A stretch of DNA of 64,000 bases, taken from JACDCY01 sp964350145 (GTDB taxonomy: Bacteria; Gemmatimonadota; Gemmatimonadetes; Gemmatimonadales; Gemmatimonadaceae). A program made the position numbers and the translations under genes. The DNA is taken from NCBI GenBank assembly GCA_964350145.1, contig CAYGJL010000006.1, forward strand, positions 1 through 64,000, read 5' to 3'. The notes under the pieces are model-generated. The model was not told the origin of the DNA. It was given only the letters and a program-made list of their open reading frames with translations, and searched no databases. Shown here piece by piece: positions 1 to 7,529 of the stretch (positions are counted from its first letter, which is position 1; each line of letters starts with the position of its first letter).

Positions 1-2
1 AC

Positions 3-27
3 CCTGGCCGCGCAGCCAGGACTTTTT
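3..27 (+). terminator. possible intrinsic terminator of an upstream gene outside the window
   Basis: CCTGGC (3-8) pairs with GCCAGG (15-20) across a 6-nt loop, and five T follow at 23-27. The orientation would end a plus-strand transcript arriving from left of the window. The stem is short, so this is tentative. Confidence 0.3.
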
Positions 28-47
28 CGCAAACCAGCTGCGGTTAC

Positions 48-75
48 CAGTCACGAATCACTAGTCACTAATCAC
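48..75. repeat. heptamer tandem repeat (TAGTCAC family)
   Basis: Four consecutive 7-bp units: CAGTCAC, GAATCAC, TAGTCAC, TAATCAC. The patatin stop codon (complement of 61-63) lies inside the array. The same TAGTCAC unit forms a long hairpin at 15818-15923 that likewise overlaps a stop codon. Any opposing arm here would lie left of the window. Confidence 0.7.
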
Positions 76-1173
76 CGTTTCATTTGCCTGCGTCCCTTCC
101 AGCGCCGTCGCGGGCTCGGCGCCCACTCGCTCCGCGGCGATCGCGAGCGTCGGACAGTGGTGCACGAAATCGCCGTCCGCTGGCGACCAGCTCACCACGC
201 GCTCGCGGGCGAATGCCTTGCCGTCGGCGCCCATGCCCATCAGGTCCGGAGCGAGAGCGGCGCACAGCCCGCAGCCGATGCACTTGAGCTTGTCCACTTC
301 CACGCGCATGTCGCGCCGGGGATACACGCCGCTCTCCTGCTCGAAAGCGCTGTCGTAGAAATCGAGCGCCTCGCTGGCCGCGTCGTATCCCGCGGCGATC
401 AGCTCCGAAGTGTGCGAGAAGCTGAACCAGCCGATGTGGGAGACCCTGGGCCGGATGAGGATCATCGGCGGGCCGGACCAGTGGGTGAGCGGGACGAGCT
501 GCAGGGCGTGCATCATGGACGAAGCCGCGCGCATGTAGATCGAGCCGAAACCGTGCGAGAGGATGTCCTCGCGGCGGATTATCTCGGTGCTGCCGACGTC
601 CACCGCGATCACGGCGTCCATTCCCTGCGCGGCGATCGTGACCGGGAGGTTGTCGATGATTCCGCCGTCGGCGCAGACCCGCCCGGCTACGATGCCGGGG
701 GGAAAGAAGCCCGGCAGCGCGCACGAGGCGTACACGGCGTCCGGCACGTGCACGTCGCGCAACCCGGGCAGTCCCCAGACCACCTGAGCGGCCTGCTCGA
801 GATCCACCGTATTGACCAGCACCGGCACGTCCAGCTCCTCGAACGTCGCCGCCGGAGTCACCGCTTCGCACAGCTCGCGCAGCGGTCCCTCGAGGTAGAT
901 CGAGATGGCCCGCTGCCTGTCGCGGATCATGCCGAGGCGGTTCAGTCGGAAGACGTCGCGGCGCCGCAGCGCCAGCGCGCGCTCCTCCATGGTGCTGAGG
1001 CTGGTGCCGCCCGCGGCCGCCGCGGCGATGAGCGCGCCGATGCTCGTGCCCGCCAGGAGCGACGGCACAATGCCGCGCTCCTCGAGCGCGCGCAGCACGC
1101 CGATGTGCGCGAACCCCTTGAGGCCGCCTCCGCCGAGCACCAGCGCGATCCGTTTCGGGAGCGGTACGGTCAT
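61..1173 (-). CDS. patatin-like phospholipase fused to a C-terminal ferredoxin-like domain
   Basis: This 370-aa protein starts with a patatin-type acyl-hydrolase domain. The glycine-rich oxyanion loop GGGGLKG is at residues 14-20, the nucleophile motif GTSIG has Ser44, and the catalytic DGG has Asp169, giving an intact Ser-Asp dyad expected to hydrolyse phospholipids or other acyl esters. After about residue 290 comes a ferredoxin-like segment, CxxCxxC (KCIGCGLC) followed about 40 residues later by HHCP, enough for one Fe-S cluster. There is no signal peptide, so it is probably cytoplasmic. It diverges from the M28 peptidase at 1257, and its stop lies in a heptamer repeat. The patatin assignment is secure. 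The Fe-S cluster and any redox role are inferred from cysteine spacing. Confidence 0.9.
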   Translation of the reverse strand: MTVPLPKRIALVLGGGGLKGFAHIGVLRALEERGIVPSLLAGTSIGALIAAAAAGGTSLSTMEERALALRRRDVFRLNRLGMIRDRQRAISIYLEGPLRELCEAVTPAATFEELDVPVLVNTVDLEQAAQVVWGLPGLRDVHVPDAVYASCALPGFFPPGIVAGRVCADGGIIDNLPVTIAAQGMDAVIAVDVGSTEIIRREDILSHGFGSIYMRAASSMMHALQLVPLTHWSGPPMILIRPRVSHIGWFSFSHTSELIAAGYDAASEALDFYDSAFEQESGVYPRRDMRVEVDKLKCIGCGLCAALAPDLMGMGADGKAFARERVVSWSPADGDFVHHCPTLAIAAERVGAEPATALEGTQANETVISD

Positions 1174-1256
1174 TGTGCAAGCGTAATCGGTGGAGTGATG
1201 GCCGGCATCGTCCAGCCATATATTGGTTGCAAAACCTCCGACCCTCCAACGCCGCC

Positions 1257-2945
1257 ATGCCGAGAATCCGATTTATCCTGCCACTCTCCGTGCTGCTCGC
1301 CGGAGCCGGCTGCGCCACCGTGCCGGTGCCGCCCGCACAGAACCATGTCGCGCACGCCGCCGCGGCGGCTCCCGCGCAGCACCGCGGGCACGTCGTCAAG
1401 CCCAACGAGATAGATGCGCACGTACGTTTTCTCGCTTCCGATCTGCTCGAGGGACGGGCGCCCGCGACCCGCGGCGGCCGCCTCGCCGCCGAGTACATCG
1501 CGTCGCAGCTGCGCCTGTTCGGCGTGGAGCCCGGGGTGAGCGGGTCGTACTTCCAGGAGTTTCCGATCGAGGTGGTGGGCGCCGACCGCTCGAAGCTCTC
1601 GGTGGCGGCCAGCGGACGCGCCACCGCGCGGCTACGGTATCCCGAGGAAGTCGTGGTGTGGGCCGGGGCGGCCGGGCCGCGTAGCGAAGCGTCGGGCGAA
1701 CTGGTGTTCGTCGGCTACGGCACTGCCGCGTCCGAGTTCCGCTGGGACGACTTCAAGGGCGTGGACGTACGCGGGAAAATCCTGCTCGTGCTGGTGAACG
1801 ATCCGCCCGAGACCGCTGCTGAGCCGAATCTGTTCGGCGGACGCGCGATGACTTACTACGGTCGCTGGACGTACAAGTTCGAGGAGGCCGAGCGGCGCGG
1901 AGCGGCCGGGATGCTGATCGTGCATACCACCGAGCGTGCCGGATACCCGTGGCACACGGTGGTCGGGTCGTGGGCCAAGGAGCAGCGGATGCTCCCGCGC
2001 CCCGCGGCCGGGCCAGCGCCGATTGGAGTGCGCGGGTGGATCACCGACAGCGCGGCCAGCGCGCTGCTCTCGCAGGCGGGCGTGGATCTAGCGCAGTTGA
2101 CGCGCTCAGCGGAATCGCGCGATTTCCGCCCGGTTCCGACGGGCATCAACGTGTCCATGTCGTTCCCCAACACCGTGGAGCGGCTTCAGGCGGTGAACGT
2201 CGTTGGCGTGGTCCCCGGCGTGGATCCGATGAAGCGCGACGAGTACGTCGCGTACACCGCCCACTTCGATCACCTCGGGATCGGACCGCCGGTGAACGGC
2301 GACTCCATTTACAACGGCGCGCTCGACAACGCGTCCGGCGTCGCAGTGATGCTCGGAGTGGCGCACTCGGCTGCGCATTCGCCGCGACCCGCGCGGTCGC
2401 AGCTGTTCGTGTTCGTGGACGCGGAGGAGTCCGGCCTGCTCGGCTCCGAGTACTACGCCGCGCATCCGACGGTGCCGATCGACAGGATCATCGCCAACCT
2501 CAATGTGGACGGCGGAAACCTGCTGGGCCGGGTACGGACGCTGCGCGTGCTCGGCGACACCAAGAGCTCGCTCGGCCCGATGCTGGCCGAGCTGGTCCGC
2601 GGCGACACGCTGACGATCGCGCCCGACACGCACCCGGAGCGCGGATACTTCTACCGCTCGGATCACTTCTCCTTCGCGAAAGTCGGAGTGCCTTCGGCTT
2701 CGATCGCGGCGGGAGTGGAGTTCGTGGGACGACCCGCCGGGTGGGGGATCGAGCGGGAGGAAGAGTACACGTCGAGACGGTACCACCAGCCCTCCGACGA
2801 GTACCGCCCGGACTTCGATCTCACCGGCGCCGCGCAGCTCGCGGGCATCGTATACCGGTTCGGGAGCTGGCTCGCCGATTCGCCGGTGGCCCCGACGTGG
2901 AATCAGGACGCCGAGTTCCGCGCGCTGCGGCCGGGAGGGGAGTGA
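1257..2945 (+). CDS. M28-family zinc metallopeptidase, lipoprotein
   Basis: This 562-aa exported aminopeptidase-like enzyme starts at the ATG at 1257, because that places a lipoprotein signal (MPRIRF, hydrophobic stretch, LAGAGC lipobox) at the N-terminus. An in-frame upstream ATG at 1173 would bury the signal. A PA-like insert is followed by the M28 catalytic domain. HFD (His336, Asp338), GALDNASG, the DAEESG acidic pair, NVDGG and a downstream DHFSF match the co-catalytic dizinc ligands. It probably trims peptides in the periplasm or on the outer membrane. Its stop overlaps the next start by 4 bp (GTGA), so the PLP enzyme is likely co-translated. The family is secure; the substrate is unknown. 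Confidence 0.9.
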   Translation: MPRIRFILPLSVLLAGAGCATVPVPPAQNHVAHAAAAAPAQHRGHVVKPNEIDAHVRFLASDLLEGRAPATRGGRLAAEYIASQLRLFGVEPGVSGSYFQEFPIEVVGADRSKLSVAASGRATARLRYPEEVVVWAGAAGPRSEASGELVFVGYGTAASEFRWDDFKGVDVRGKILLVLVNDPPETAAEPNLFGGRAMTYYGRWTYKFEEAERRGAAGMLIVHTTERAGYPWHTVVGSWAKEQRMLPRPAAGPAPIGVRGWITDSAASALLSQAGVDLAQLTRSAESRDFRPVPTGINVSMSFPNTVERLQAVNVVGVVPGVDPMKRDEYVAYTAHFDHLGIGPPVNGDSIYNGALDNASGVAVMLGVAHSAAHSPRPARSQLFVFVDAEESGLLGSEYYAAHPTVPIDRIIANLNVDGGNLLGRVRTLRVLGDTKSSLGPMLAELVRGDTLTIAPDTHPERGYFYRSDHFSFAKVGVPSASIAAGVEFVGRPAGWGIEREEEYTSRRYHQPSDEYRPDFDLTGAAQLAGIVYRFGSWLADSPVAPTWNQDAEFRALRPGGE

Positions 2946-4138
2946 CGGAGGAGGATTCGCTGCTCGCTCTCCGGAGCGAGTTCCCGATTCTCGAGCGCAG
3001 CACCTACCTCGTCTCGAATTCGCTCGGGCCGATGCCGCGGACTGTGCCGGCGAAGCTTGCGGAATACGCCGCTGCGTGGGGCGACCACGGCGTGAAGGCG
3101 TGGAACTTCGGCTGGTGGGAGATGCCGGTCACCGTCGGGAACGTGATCGCTCCGCTGATCGGCGCGGGTGAGAACGAGGTGGTGATGCTGCCGAACGTGA
3201 CGATCGCGCAGTCGGTGGTTTTTTCGGCAGTCGATTTTCCGCCGGAGCGCAACCGGATCGTGATGACGGGGCTCGACTTTCCGTCCGTTCGCTACGCCGC
3301 GCATGAAATGGCGGGCAAGCTCGGGGCGGAAGTCGTCACCGTCTCCTCCGACGACGGCATTGGGATCGAGACGGAGCGCGTGCTAGCCGCGATCGACGAG
3401 CGCACGCGTCTGGTCGCGGTGTCGCACGTTCTGTTCAGGTCGGCGTACGTCATGGAGGCGGAGCGCATCTGCCGGCGCGCGCGGGAGATGGGCGCGCTGG
3501 TCGCGCTCGACGCCTTCCATTCGGTGGGAATCATTCCGGTGGACGTGCAGGCGCTCGGCGTGGACTTCCTCACCGGCGGCGTGCTGAAATGGCTGTGCGG
3601 CGGACCCGGCGGCTGTTTTCTGTACGTCTCGCCCGCGATCAGGGACACGCTATCCCCCGCGCTCACCGGCTGGCAGGCGCACGAGGAGCCGTTCCGCTTC
3701 GATCCCTCGATGCGGTTCACGACCGGCGCGTTCCGCTGGCTCAACGGCACGCCGGTGATTCCCGCGCTGTACGCGGCCGCCGAGGGACCGAAGATCGTGC
3801 AGCGCGCGGGCGTGGAGTCCGTGAGGCGGAAGAGCACGCGGCAGACGGCGAGGCTCATAGAGCTCGCGGACGAGCGCGGCTACAGAGTCCGCGCTCCGCG
3901 GGACCCGGAGCGCCGCGGCGGCACGGTCGCTGTGGATTTGCCGAACGCGGAATTCGTGGCGCGGGACCTGGTGGCGCAGGAGATCCTCATCGACTTCCGC
4001 GTCGGCGCGGGGATTCGCATTGCGCCGCACTTCTTCACCGAGGACGCCGAGCTCGACACGGTGTTCGACGCCATCGACGCGTCGCTTGCGACGGGGAGCT
4101 GGAAAAAGTTCGCGGAAGCCACGCCGATCGTAACCTGA
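2942..4138 (+). CDS. kynureninase-like class V PLP-dependent enzyme
   Basis: This 398-aa fold-type I PLP enzyme starts at GTG 2942, inside the previous stop (GTGA overlap), with a GGGAGGGG ribosome site just upstream. Lys216 in GGVLKWLCGGPGG is the expected Schiff-base lysine and Asp190 (VALDAFHS) should pair with the pyridine nitrogen. The KWLxGGPG motif, the later LTGWQAH and NGTPVIPALYAA segments and RIAPHFF near the C-terminus resemble kynureninase more than cysteine desulfurase. No other kynurenine-pathway gene is nearby, so the substrate is open; other class V aminotransferases or lyases are possible. The enzyme is predicted cytoplasmic. Confidence 0.82.
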   Translation: MTEEDSLLALRSEFPILERSTYLVSNSLGPMPRTVPAKLAEYAAAWGDHGVKAWNFGWWEMPVTVGNVIAPLIGAGENEVVMLPNVTIAQSVVFSAVDFPPERNRIVMTGLDFPSVRYAAHEMAGKLGAEVVTVSSDDGIGIETERVLAAIDERTRLVAVSHVLFRSAYVMEAERICRRAREMGALVALDAFHSVGIIPVDVQALGVDFLTGGVLKWLCGGPGGCFLYVSPAIRDTLSPALTGWQAHEEPFRFDPSMRFTTGAFRWLNGTPVIPALYAAAEGPKIVQRAGVESVRRKSTRQTARLIELADERGYRVRAPRDPERRGGTVAVDLPNAEFVARDLVAQEILIDFRVGAGIRIAPHFFTEDAELDTVFDAIDASLATGSWKKFAEATPIVT

Positions 4139-4155
4139 GACAGGCGAAGGAAGCC

Positions 4156-5076
4156 GTGCGCGTTTCCGCGCCCGTCGCGGATGCTCTCGCCGCCGGCAAG
4201 CCGGTCGTCGCGCTGGAGAGCTCGGTCTTCGCGCAAGGATTGCCGGAGCCGGCGAATCGGGAAGCGTGCGACAGGATGCTCGGCGCGATCGCGCGCCACG
4301 GCGCCGTGGCGGCGATCACCGCGGTGGTGCGAGGCGAGCTTGTCGTAGGCCTCGAGGGCGCGGATCTCGAGCGCTTTCTAGCGCGCAACGGGATCGTGAA
4401 GGTGGCGGCGCGGGATCTCGCGGCCGCGGCCACGCTCGGCTCAGACGGCGCGACGACGGTGAGCGCGAGCCTGGTGCTCGCGGCGCGCGCGGGGATTCGG
4501 GTTTTCGCGACGGGCGGCATCGGCGGCGTGCATCGCGGCGCGCCCTTCGACGAATCCGCCGACCTGATCGAGTTGTCGCGCAATCAGGTCGTCTGCGTCT
4601 GCGCCGGAGCCAAGGCGATCCTCGACCTGCGCGCGACTAGCGAGCGGCTCGAGTCGCTGAGCGTTCCGGTCGTGGGCTTTGGGACCGACTGGCTGCCGGA
4701 GTTCTACGGCGCGGGCGCCACGATTCCGGTCGGATGGCGCGTGGATTCGCCGGCGCAGGTGGCGCGGCTGTTTGAGCGGCATCTCGCGCTCGGCATGCCG
4801 GGCGCGGTGCTGGTTGGAAACCCGCCGCCGGAGGACAGTCGGCTCGCGGCGGACGTTATCGAAGCCGCGGTCGAGGCGGCGCTGCACGAGCTGCGAAGCT
4901 CGGGCGTCGCGGGTAAGGAAGTGACTCCGGCGCTGCTGGCTTCGGTGGAGCGAGCGACGGGTGGAAGTTCGGTCGCGACGAACATCGCGTTGCTCGAGAG
5001 CAACGCCGATCTGGCAGCGCGCATCGCGGTGGCGCTCGCCGCCCCGAAAAAAACCGTTGAACTAACGAGCGCATAA
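4156..5076 (+). CDS. psuG: pseudouridine-5'-phosphate glycosidase
   Basis: This 306-aa protein is close to the usual length for the family. It matches PsuG/IndA in the N-terminal ALESSVFAQGLP, AITAVVRGEL, ATGGIGGVHRGA, GFGTDWLPEFY and the C-terminal EVTPALL plus TNIALLESNA. PsuG reversibly splits pseudouridine 5'-phosphate into uracil and ribose 5-phosphate. The GTG at 4156 is chosen because AGGAAG lies just upstream and the protein then begins at the family boundary; only 17 bp separate it from the PLP gene. The usual partner kinase PsuK is absent nearby, so the substrate may come from elsewhere or from a distant kinase. Confidence 0.92.
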   Translation: MRVSAPVADALAAGKPVVALESSVFAQGLPEPANREACDRMLGAIARHGAVAAITAVVRGELVVGLEGADLERFLARNGIVKVAARDLAAAATLGSDGATTVSASLVLAARAGIRVFATGGIGGVHRGAPFDESADLIELSRNQVVCVCAGAKAILDLRATSERLESLSVPVVGFGTDWLPEFYGAGATIPVGWRVDSPAQVARLFERHLALGMPGAVLVGNPPPEDSRLAADVIEAAVEAALHELRSSGVAGKEVTPALLASVERATGGSSVATNIALLESNADLAARIAVALAAPKKTVELTSA

Positions 5077-5086
5077 GTGGTACAAT
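5057..5086 (+). promoter_or_regulatory. candidate sigma70-type promoter for the TPR operon
   Basis: TTGAAC (5057-5062), an 18-bp spacer, then TACAAT (5081-5086) resembles a sigma70 promoter. It overlaps the 3' end of psuG and lies 38 bp upstream of the TPR start. A strong GGAGGA ribosome site at 5108-5113 precedes ATG 5124. Sequence match only. Confidence 0.42.
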
Positions 5087-5123
5087 TTCAAAAGGTTCTC
5101 TCGCGCCGGAGGAAAGCACCAAA

Positions 5124-6233
5124 ATGGCTACGCCTTTCCTTAGTTCTGAAGAGTACGACGAGCGTGCGCATCAGTTCTACAACGAGGGGAGGTACGACGA
5201 CGCAGTAGAGACGTTACGCGAAGGACTTGATGTGTACCCGAATTCAGTCGAGCTGCACATCGGGCTGGGATACGCTTTTCACGCGCGGGAAGAGTTCGCG
5301 TGGGCCCGGCGCAGCTTCGAGGAGGCTCTGATCCTCGACTCGGAGCACGAGGACGCGCTCGCGGGCTTCGGCGAGACGCTGCTTAAGTTCGGCCAGCAGG
5401 CCGCCGCGCTCAGATCATTCCGCCGGATTCTCGAGCTCGGCTACAGCGACGACCTCGAGCTGATGCTCCAGGTCGGACGCGCGCTGTTCCGCGAGGGGCT
5501 CATCGAGGACGCCAGGCAATTCTTCGAAGTCGCGGTGGAGCAGGCTCCCGAATCCGCCGAAGCGGTGGCGTGCGTGGGCTACGCGCAGCACCGCCTCGGC
5601 GACAACGACGGCGCGGTGACCACGCTGCGTCGCGCGCTCCAACTCGACAGCGACCACAGCGAGGCCCGCATTTATCTCGGCAACATCCTGTACGACCGGG
5701 GCGACTACGAGGCCGCGCTGTACCATCTCGACCGGTCGTCGCCCGATGACCATTGGGACGAGCTGGGCATCTGGCGGATCATCGAGCTGAAGAAGACGGT
5801 GTATCGGCTGCGTGACAACGACGCCGAGCTGAAGCCGTGGCAGGACCGGCTCAAGGATCTTGCGGGCGAGCCGGACGACATCGACGAGATGCTGGCCGAG
5901 ATCGAGGCGAAGGTCGTGGAGTCTGATCAGGAGCAGGCGCGAGGCCAGTTGGAGCTGTTCGGGGCGCTGTTGACGTCGCTGGCCGTGCGCGAGGAACCGG
6001 AATTGCACACGATCGCGCTCGACGAGCGCCGCCAGCTCGAGGGCACCTGGGACGAGATCGTGGACCAGATGCACCGCGCGAGCCCGACGGCGCGTACCAG
6101 AACGCTCGAGGAATACATGGCAACCGAGGCACGCCGCGCTTTTACGTTGACCGGCATGACGGTGTCCACGTCGGACGCCGAGAGCTTTGTCCGTGCGATC
6201 GCGCACGCAGGACTCGTCCGGATCGTAAAATGA
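5124..6233 (+). CDS. TPR-repeat protein
   Basis: This 369-aa soluble protein has helical repeats over about residues 10-210 of tetratricopeptide type: FYNEGRYDDAVETLREGL, then units with GLGYAFHARE, GFGETLLKFG, VGYAQHRLGD and YLGNILYDRGD. No signal peptide is seen. The C-terminal third is acidic and helical with no recognised domain. TPRs normally scaffold protein-protein contacts. It has the strongest ribosome site in this region and overlaps the next gene by ATGA, so the pair is translationally coupled and the products may interact. The partner and process cannot be read from the sequence. Confidence 0.85.
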   Translation: MATPFLSSEEYDERAHQFYNEGRYDDAVETLREGLDVYPNSVELHIGLGYAFHAREEFAWARRSFEEALILDSEHEDALAGFGETLLKFGQQAAALRSFRRILELGYSDDLELMLQVGRALFREGLIEDARQFFEVAVEQAPESAEAVACVGYAQHRLGDNDGAVTTLRRALQLDSDHSEARIYLGNILYDRGDYEAALYHLDRSSPDDHWDELGIWRIIELKKTVYRLRDNDAELKPWQDRLKDLAGEPDDIDEMLAEIEAKVVESDQEQARGQLELFGALLTSLAVREEPELHTIALDERRQLEGTWDEIVDQMHRASPTARTRTLEEYMATEARRAFTLTGMTVSTSDAESFVRAIAHAGLVRIVK

Positions 6234-7252
6234 CGGCCGGGTACGGCGGCGGCGGCGCGGACACCGCGCTGGCGGACATCCGGCCCGTAGTCACCAGAAT
6301 CGACACTTCCCGCAGCGCGGAAGATCTCGCGGCAGATCTCATCGAGATCTGGAGCGGACTGGAGATGGTGCTGCGCCGGATGCTCGGCGGATCGGCGCTC
6401 AGCGGTCAGGCGCTGGTGCGCGAAGTCCGGCAACGGGAGATGATCACGCTGACCCAGGCGCACGCGCTGCTCGAGTTCCTCGCCGCGCGCGAGCGCTGCG
6501 ACAACGTGAGCTACAAGCCCACGCCGGCGGACGTGGTGGCCGCCAAGGACGCGTTTACGCAGCTCGACACGGCGACCGGAGTCCCTGGGCGCGACGCGGC
6601 TACCGCGGGCGCTGCGTCGGCACTGGCTGGCGCGCCCGCAGCGGGGACCGGCTACAGCTCCGCGCAACGTGCCGCCGCGGAGCCGCCGGAGCCGGCGATT
6701 GTTCCTCCTTATCCCGGCTTGCGGCCGCTCATGCGCGACCGCGCCGCCGGTCTACCGACGTGGGGCTGGCTCGCGATCGCCGTCGTCGCGCTCGCGTTCG
6801 CCGGAGTCGCCGCCTACTACGCGATGCAGAATCGCGGCGACGACATGGACAAGGCGATCCGCATGATGAGCGACGGGCGCCGCGAGGCCGCGCGCGGCGA
6901 GTTCACCCGTATCGCACGGGAAAATCCGGAGCTGGCCTCGCCGCACGTGTTCCTCGCGCGGATCGCGCGCGAAGAAGGGGACATCGTGGCGGCCCGGCGC
7001 GAAATCGAGACGGCCATCCGGCTGGATCCAGCGTGGAGCGTCGCCCAGAGAGAGATGGGGATGCTCCTGCTGTCGCAGGGCAACTACGACCTCGCACGGC
7101 GTTTTTTCGTGCGCGCGATTCAGCTCAATCCCGCGGACTCGGCGGCGAAAGGTTTTCTCGGCTGCTCGCTCATCCGGCTCGGGAACCGCGAGGTGGGACT
7201 GAGGTTCATCGGTCAGGCGGGAACAGGCCCGTGGTCAGCCTGCGCCAGATAA
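6230..7252 (+). CDS. single-pass membrane protein with C-terminal TPRs
   Basis: This 340-aa protein starts in the stop of the preceding TPR gene (ATGA). The N-terminal ~120 residues are a helical domain with no family I recognise. A low-complexity Ala/Gly/Pro linker follows, then one transmembrane helix around residues 179-200 (WGWLAIAVVALAFAGVAAYY). The C-terminal ~125 residues contain TPR-like units (RIAREEGDIVAARREIETA, MGMLLLSQGNYDLARRFF). The layout suggests a cytoplasmic N-terminal domain and a TPR module across the membrane, although the topology is inferred. It may anchor the soluble TPR partner encoded upstream. Confidence 0.78.
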   Translation: MTAGYGGGGADTALADIRPVVTRIDTSRSAEDLAADLIEIWSGLEMVLRRMLGGSALSGQALVREVRQREMITLTQAHALLEFLAARERCDNVSYKPTPADVVAAKDAFTQLDTATGVPGRDAATAGAASALAGAPAAGTGYSSAQRAAAEPPEPAIVPPYPGLRPLMRDRAAGLPTWGWLAIAVVALAFAGVAAYYAMQNRGDDMDKAIRMMSDGRREAARGEFTRIARENPELASPHVFLARIAREEGDIVAARREIETAIRLDPAWSVAQREMGMLLLSQGNYDLARRFFVRAIQLNPADSAAKGFLGCSLIRLGNREVGLRFIGQAGTGPWSACAR

Positions 7253-7320
7253 AGACAGTATCTCTCTGAGCGCGGCGTCTCCTCCCTTTGGCCGACCTCG
7301 AGCGTGAGACAGGGGAATCC

Positions 7321-7397
7321 GAGTTCGGAGTGTGGCTGTTCGGAGTTATCAGTGAGGAGGTCTTCATTTGTAACTCCCAACTGACCACTCCCGGCTG
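7321..7397. repeat. imperfect intergenic inverted repeat (GGAGTTA family)
   Basis: The 277-bp gap between the TPR gene and the M16 peptidase contains an imperfect hairpin. The left arm (7321-7348) contains TTCGGAGT twice and ends in GGAGTTA. The right arm (7371-7397) begins TAACTCC and repeats CACTCCC. It resembles the other short-unit hairpins in the window. I see no convincing gene in this gap. Confidence 0.5.
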
Positions 7398-7529
7398 TAA
7401 GCGGTGGCGCGCTGACGCGGCGCTCACCCGTGAAGGCTCTCTCGAAAGGCAACCTCCAGCGCGTCGGTCTGGCGCGGGCGCTTTCTTCGTCGCGGGGCTC
7501 GTCGTGCTTCACAGGAAGGCGATAGCAGA

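Noticed and set aside
48..75. CRISPR array
   Set aside because: The heptamer units are directly adjacent, without spacers, and no cas genes are present.
80..1624. Long open frames on the opposite strand or other frames of the patatin gene
   Set aside because: They have no family motifs, are rich in Arg/Ala/His as expected for GC-rich shadow frames, and overlap a gene with intact catalytic motifs.
1949..2941. 5' extension of the kynureninase-like frame
   Set aside because: It lies entirely within the M28 peptidase in another frame; the GTG at 2942 with ribosome site and GTGA overlap is the better start.
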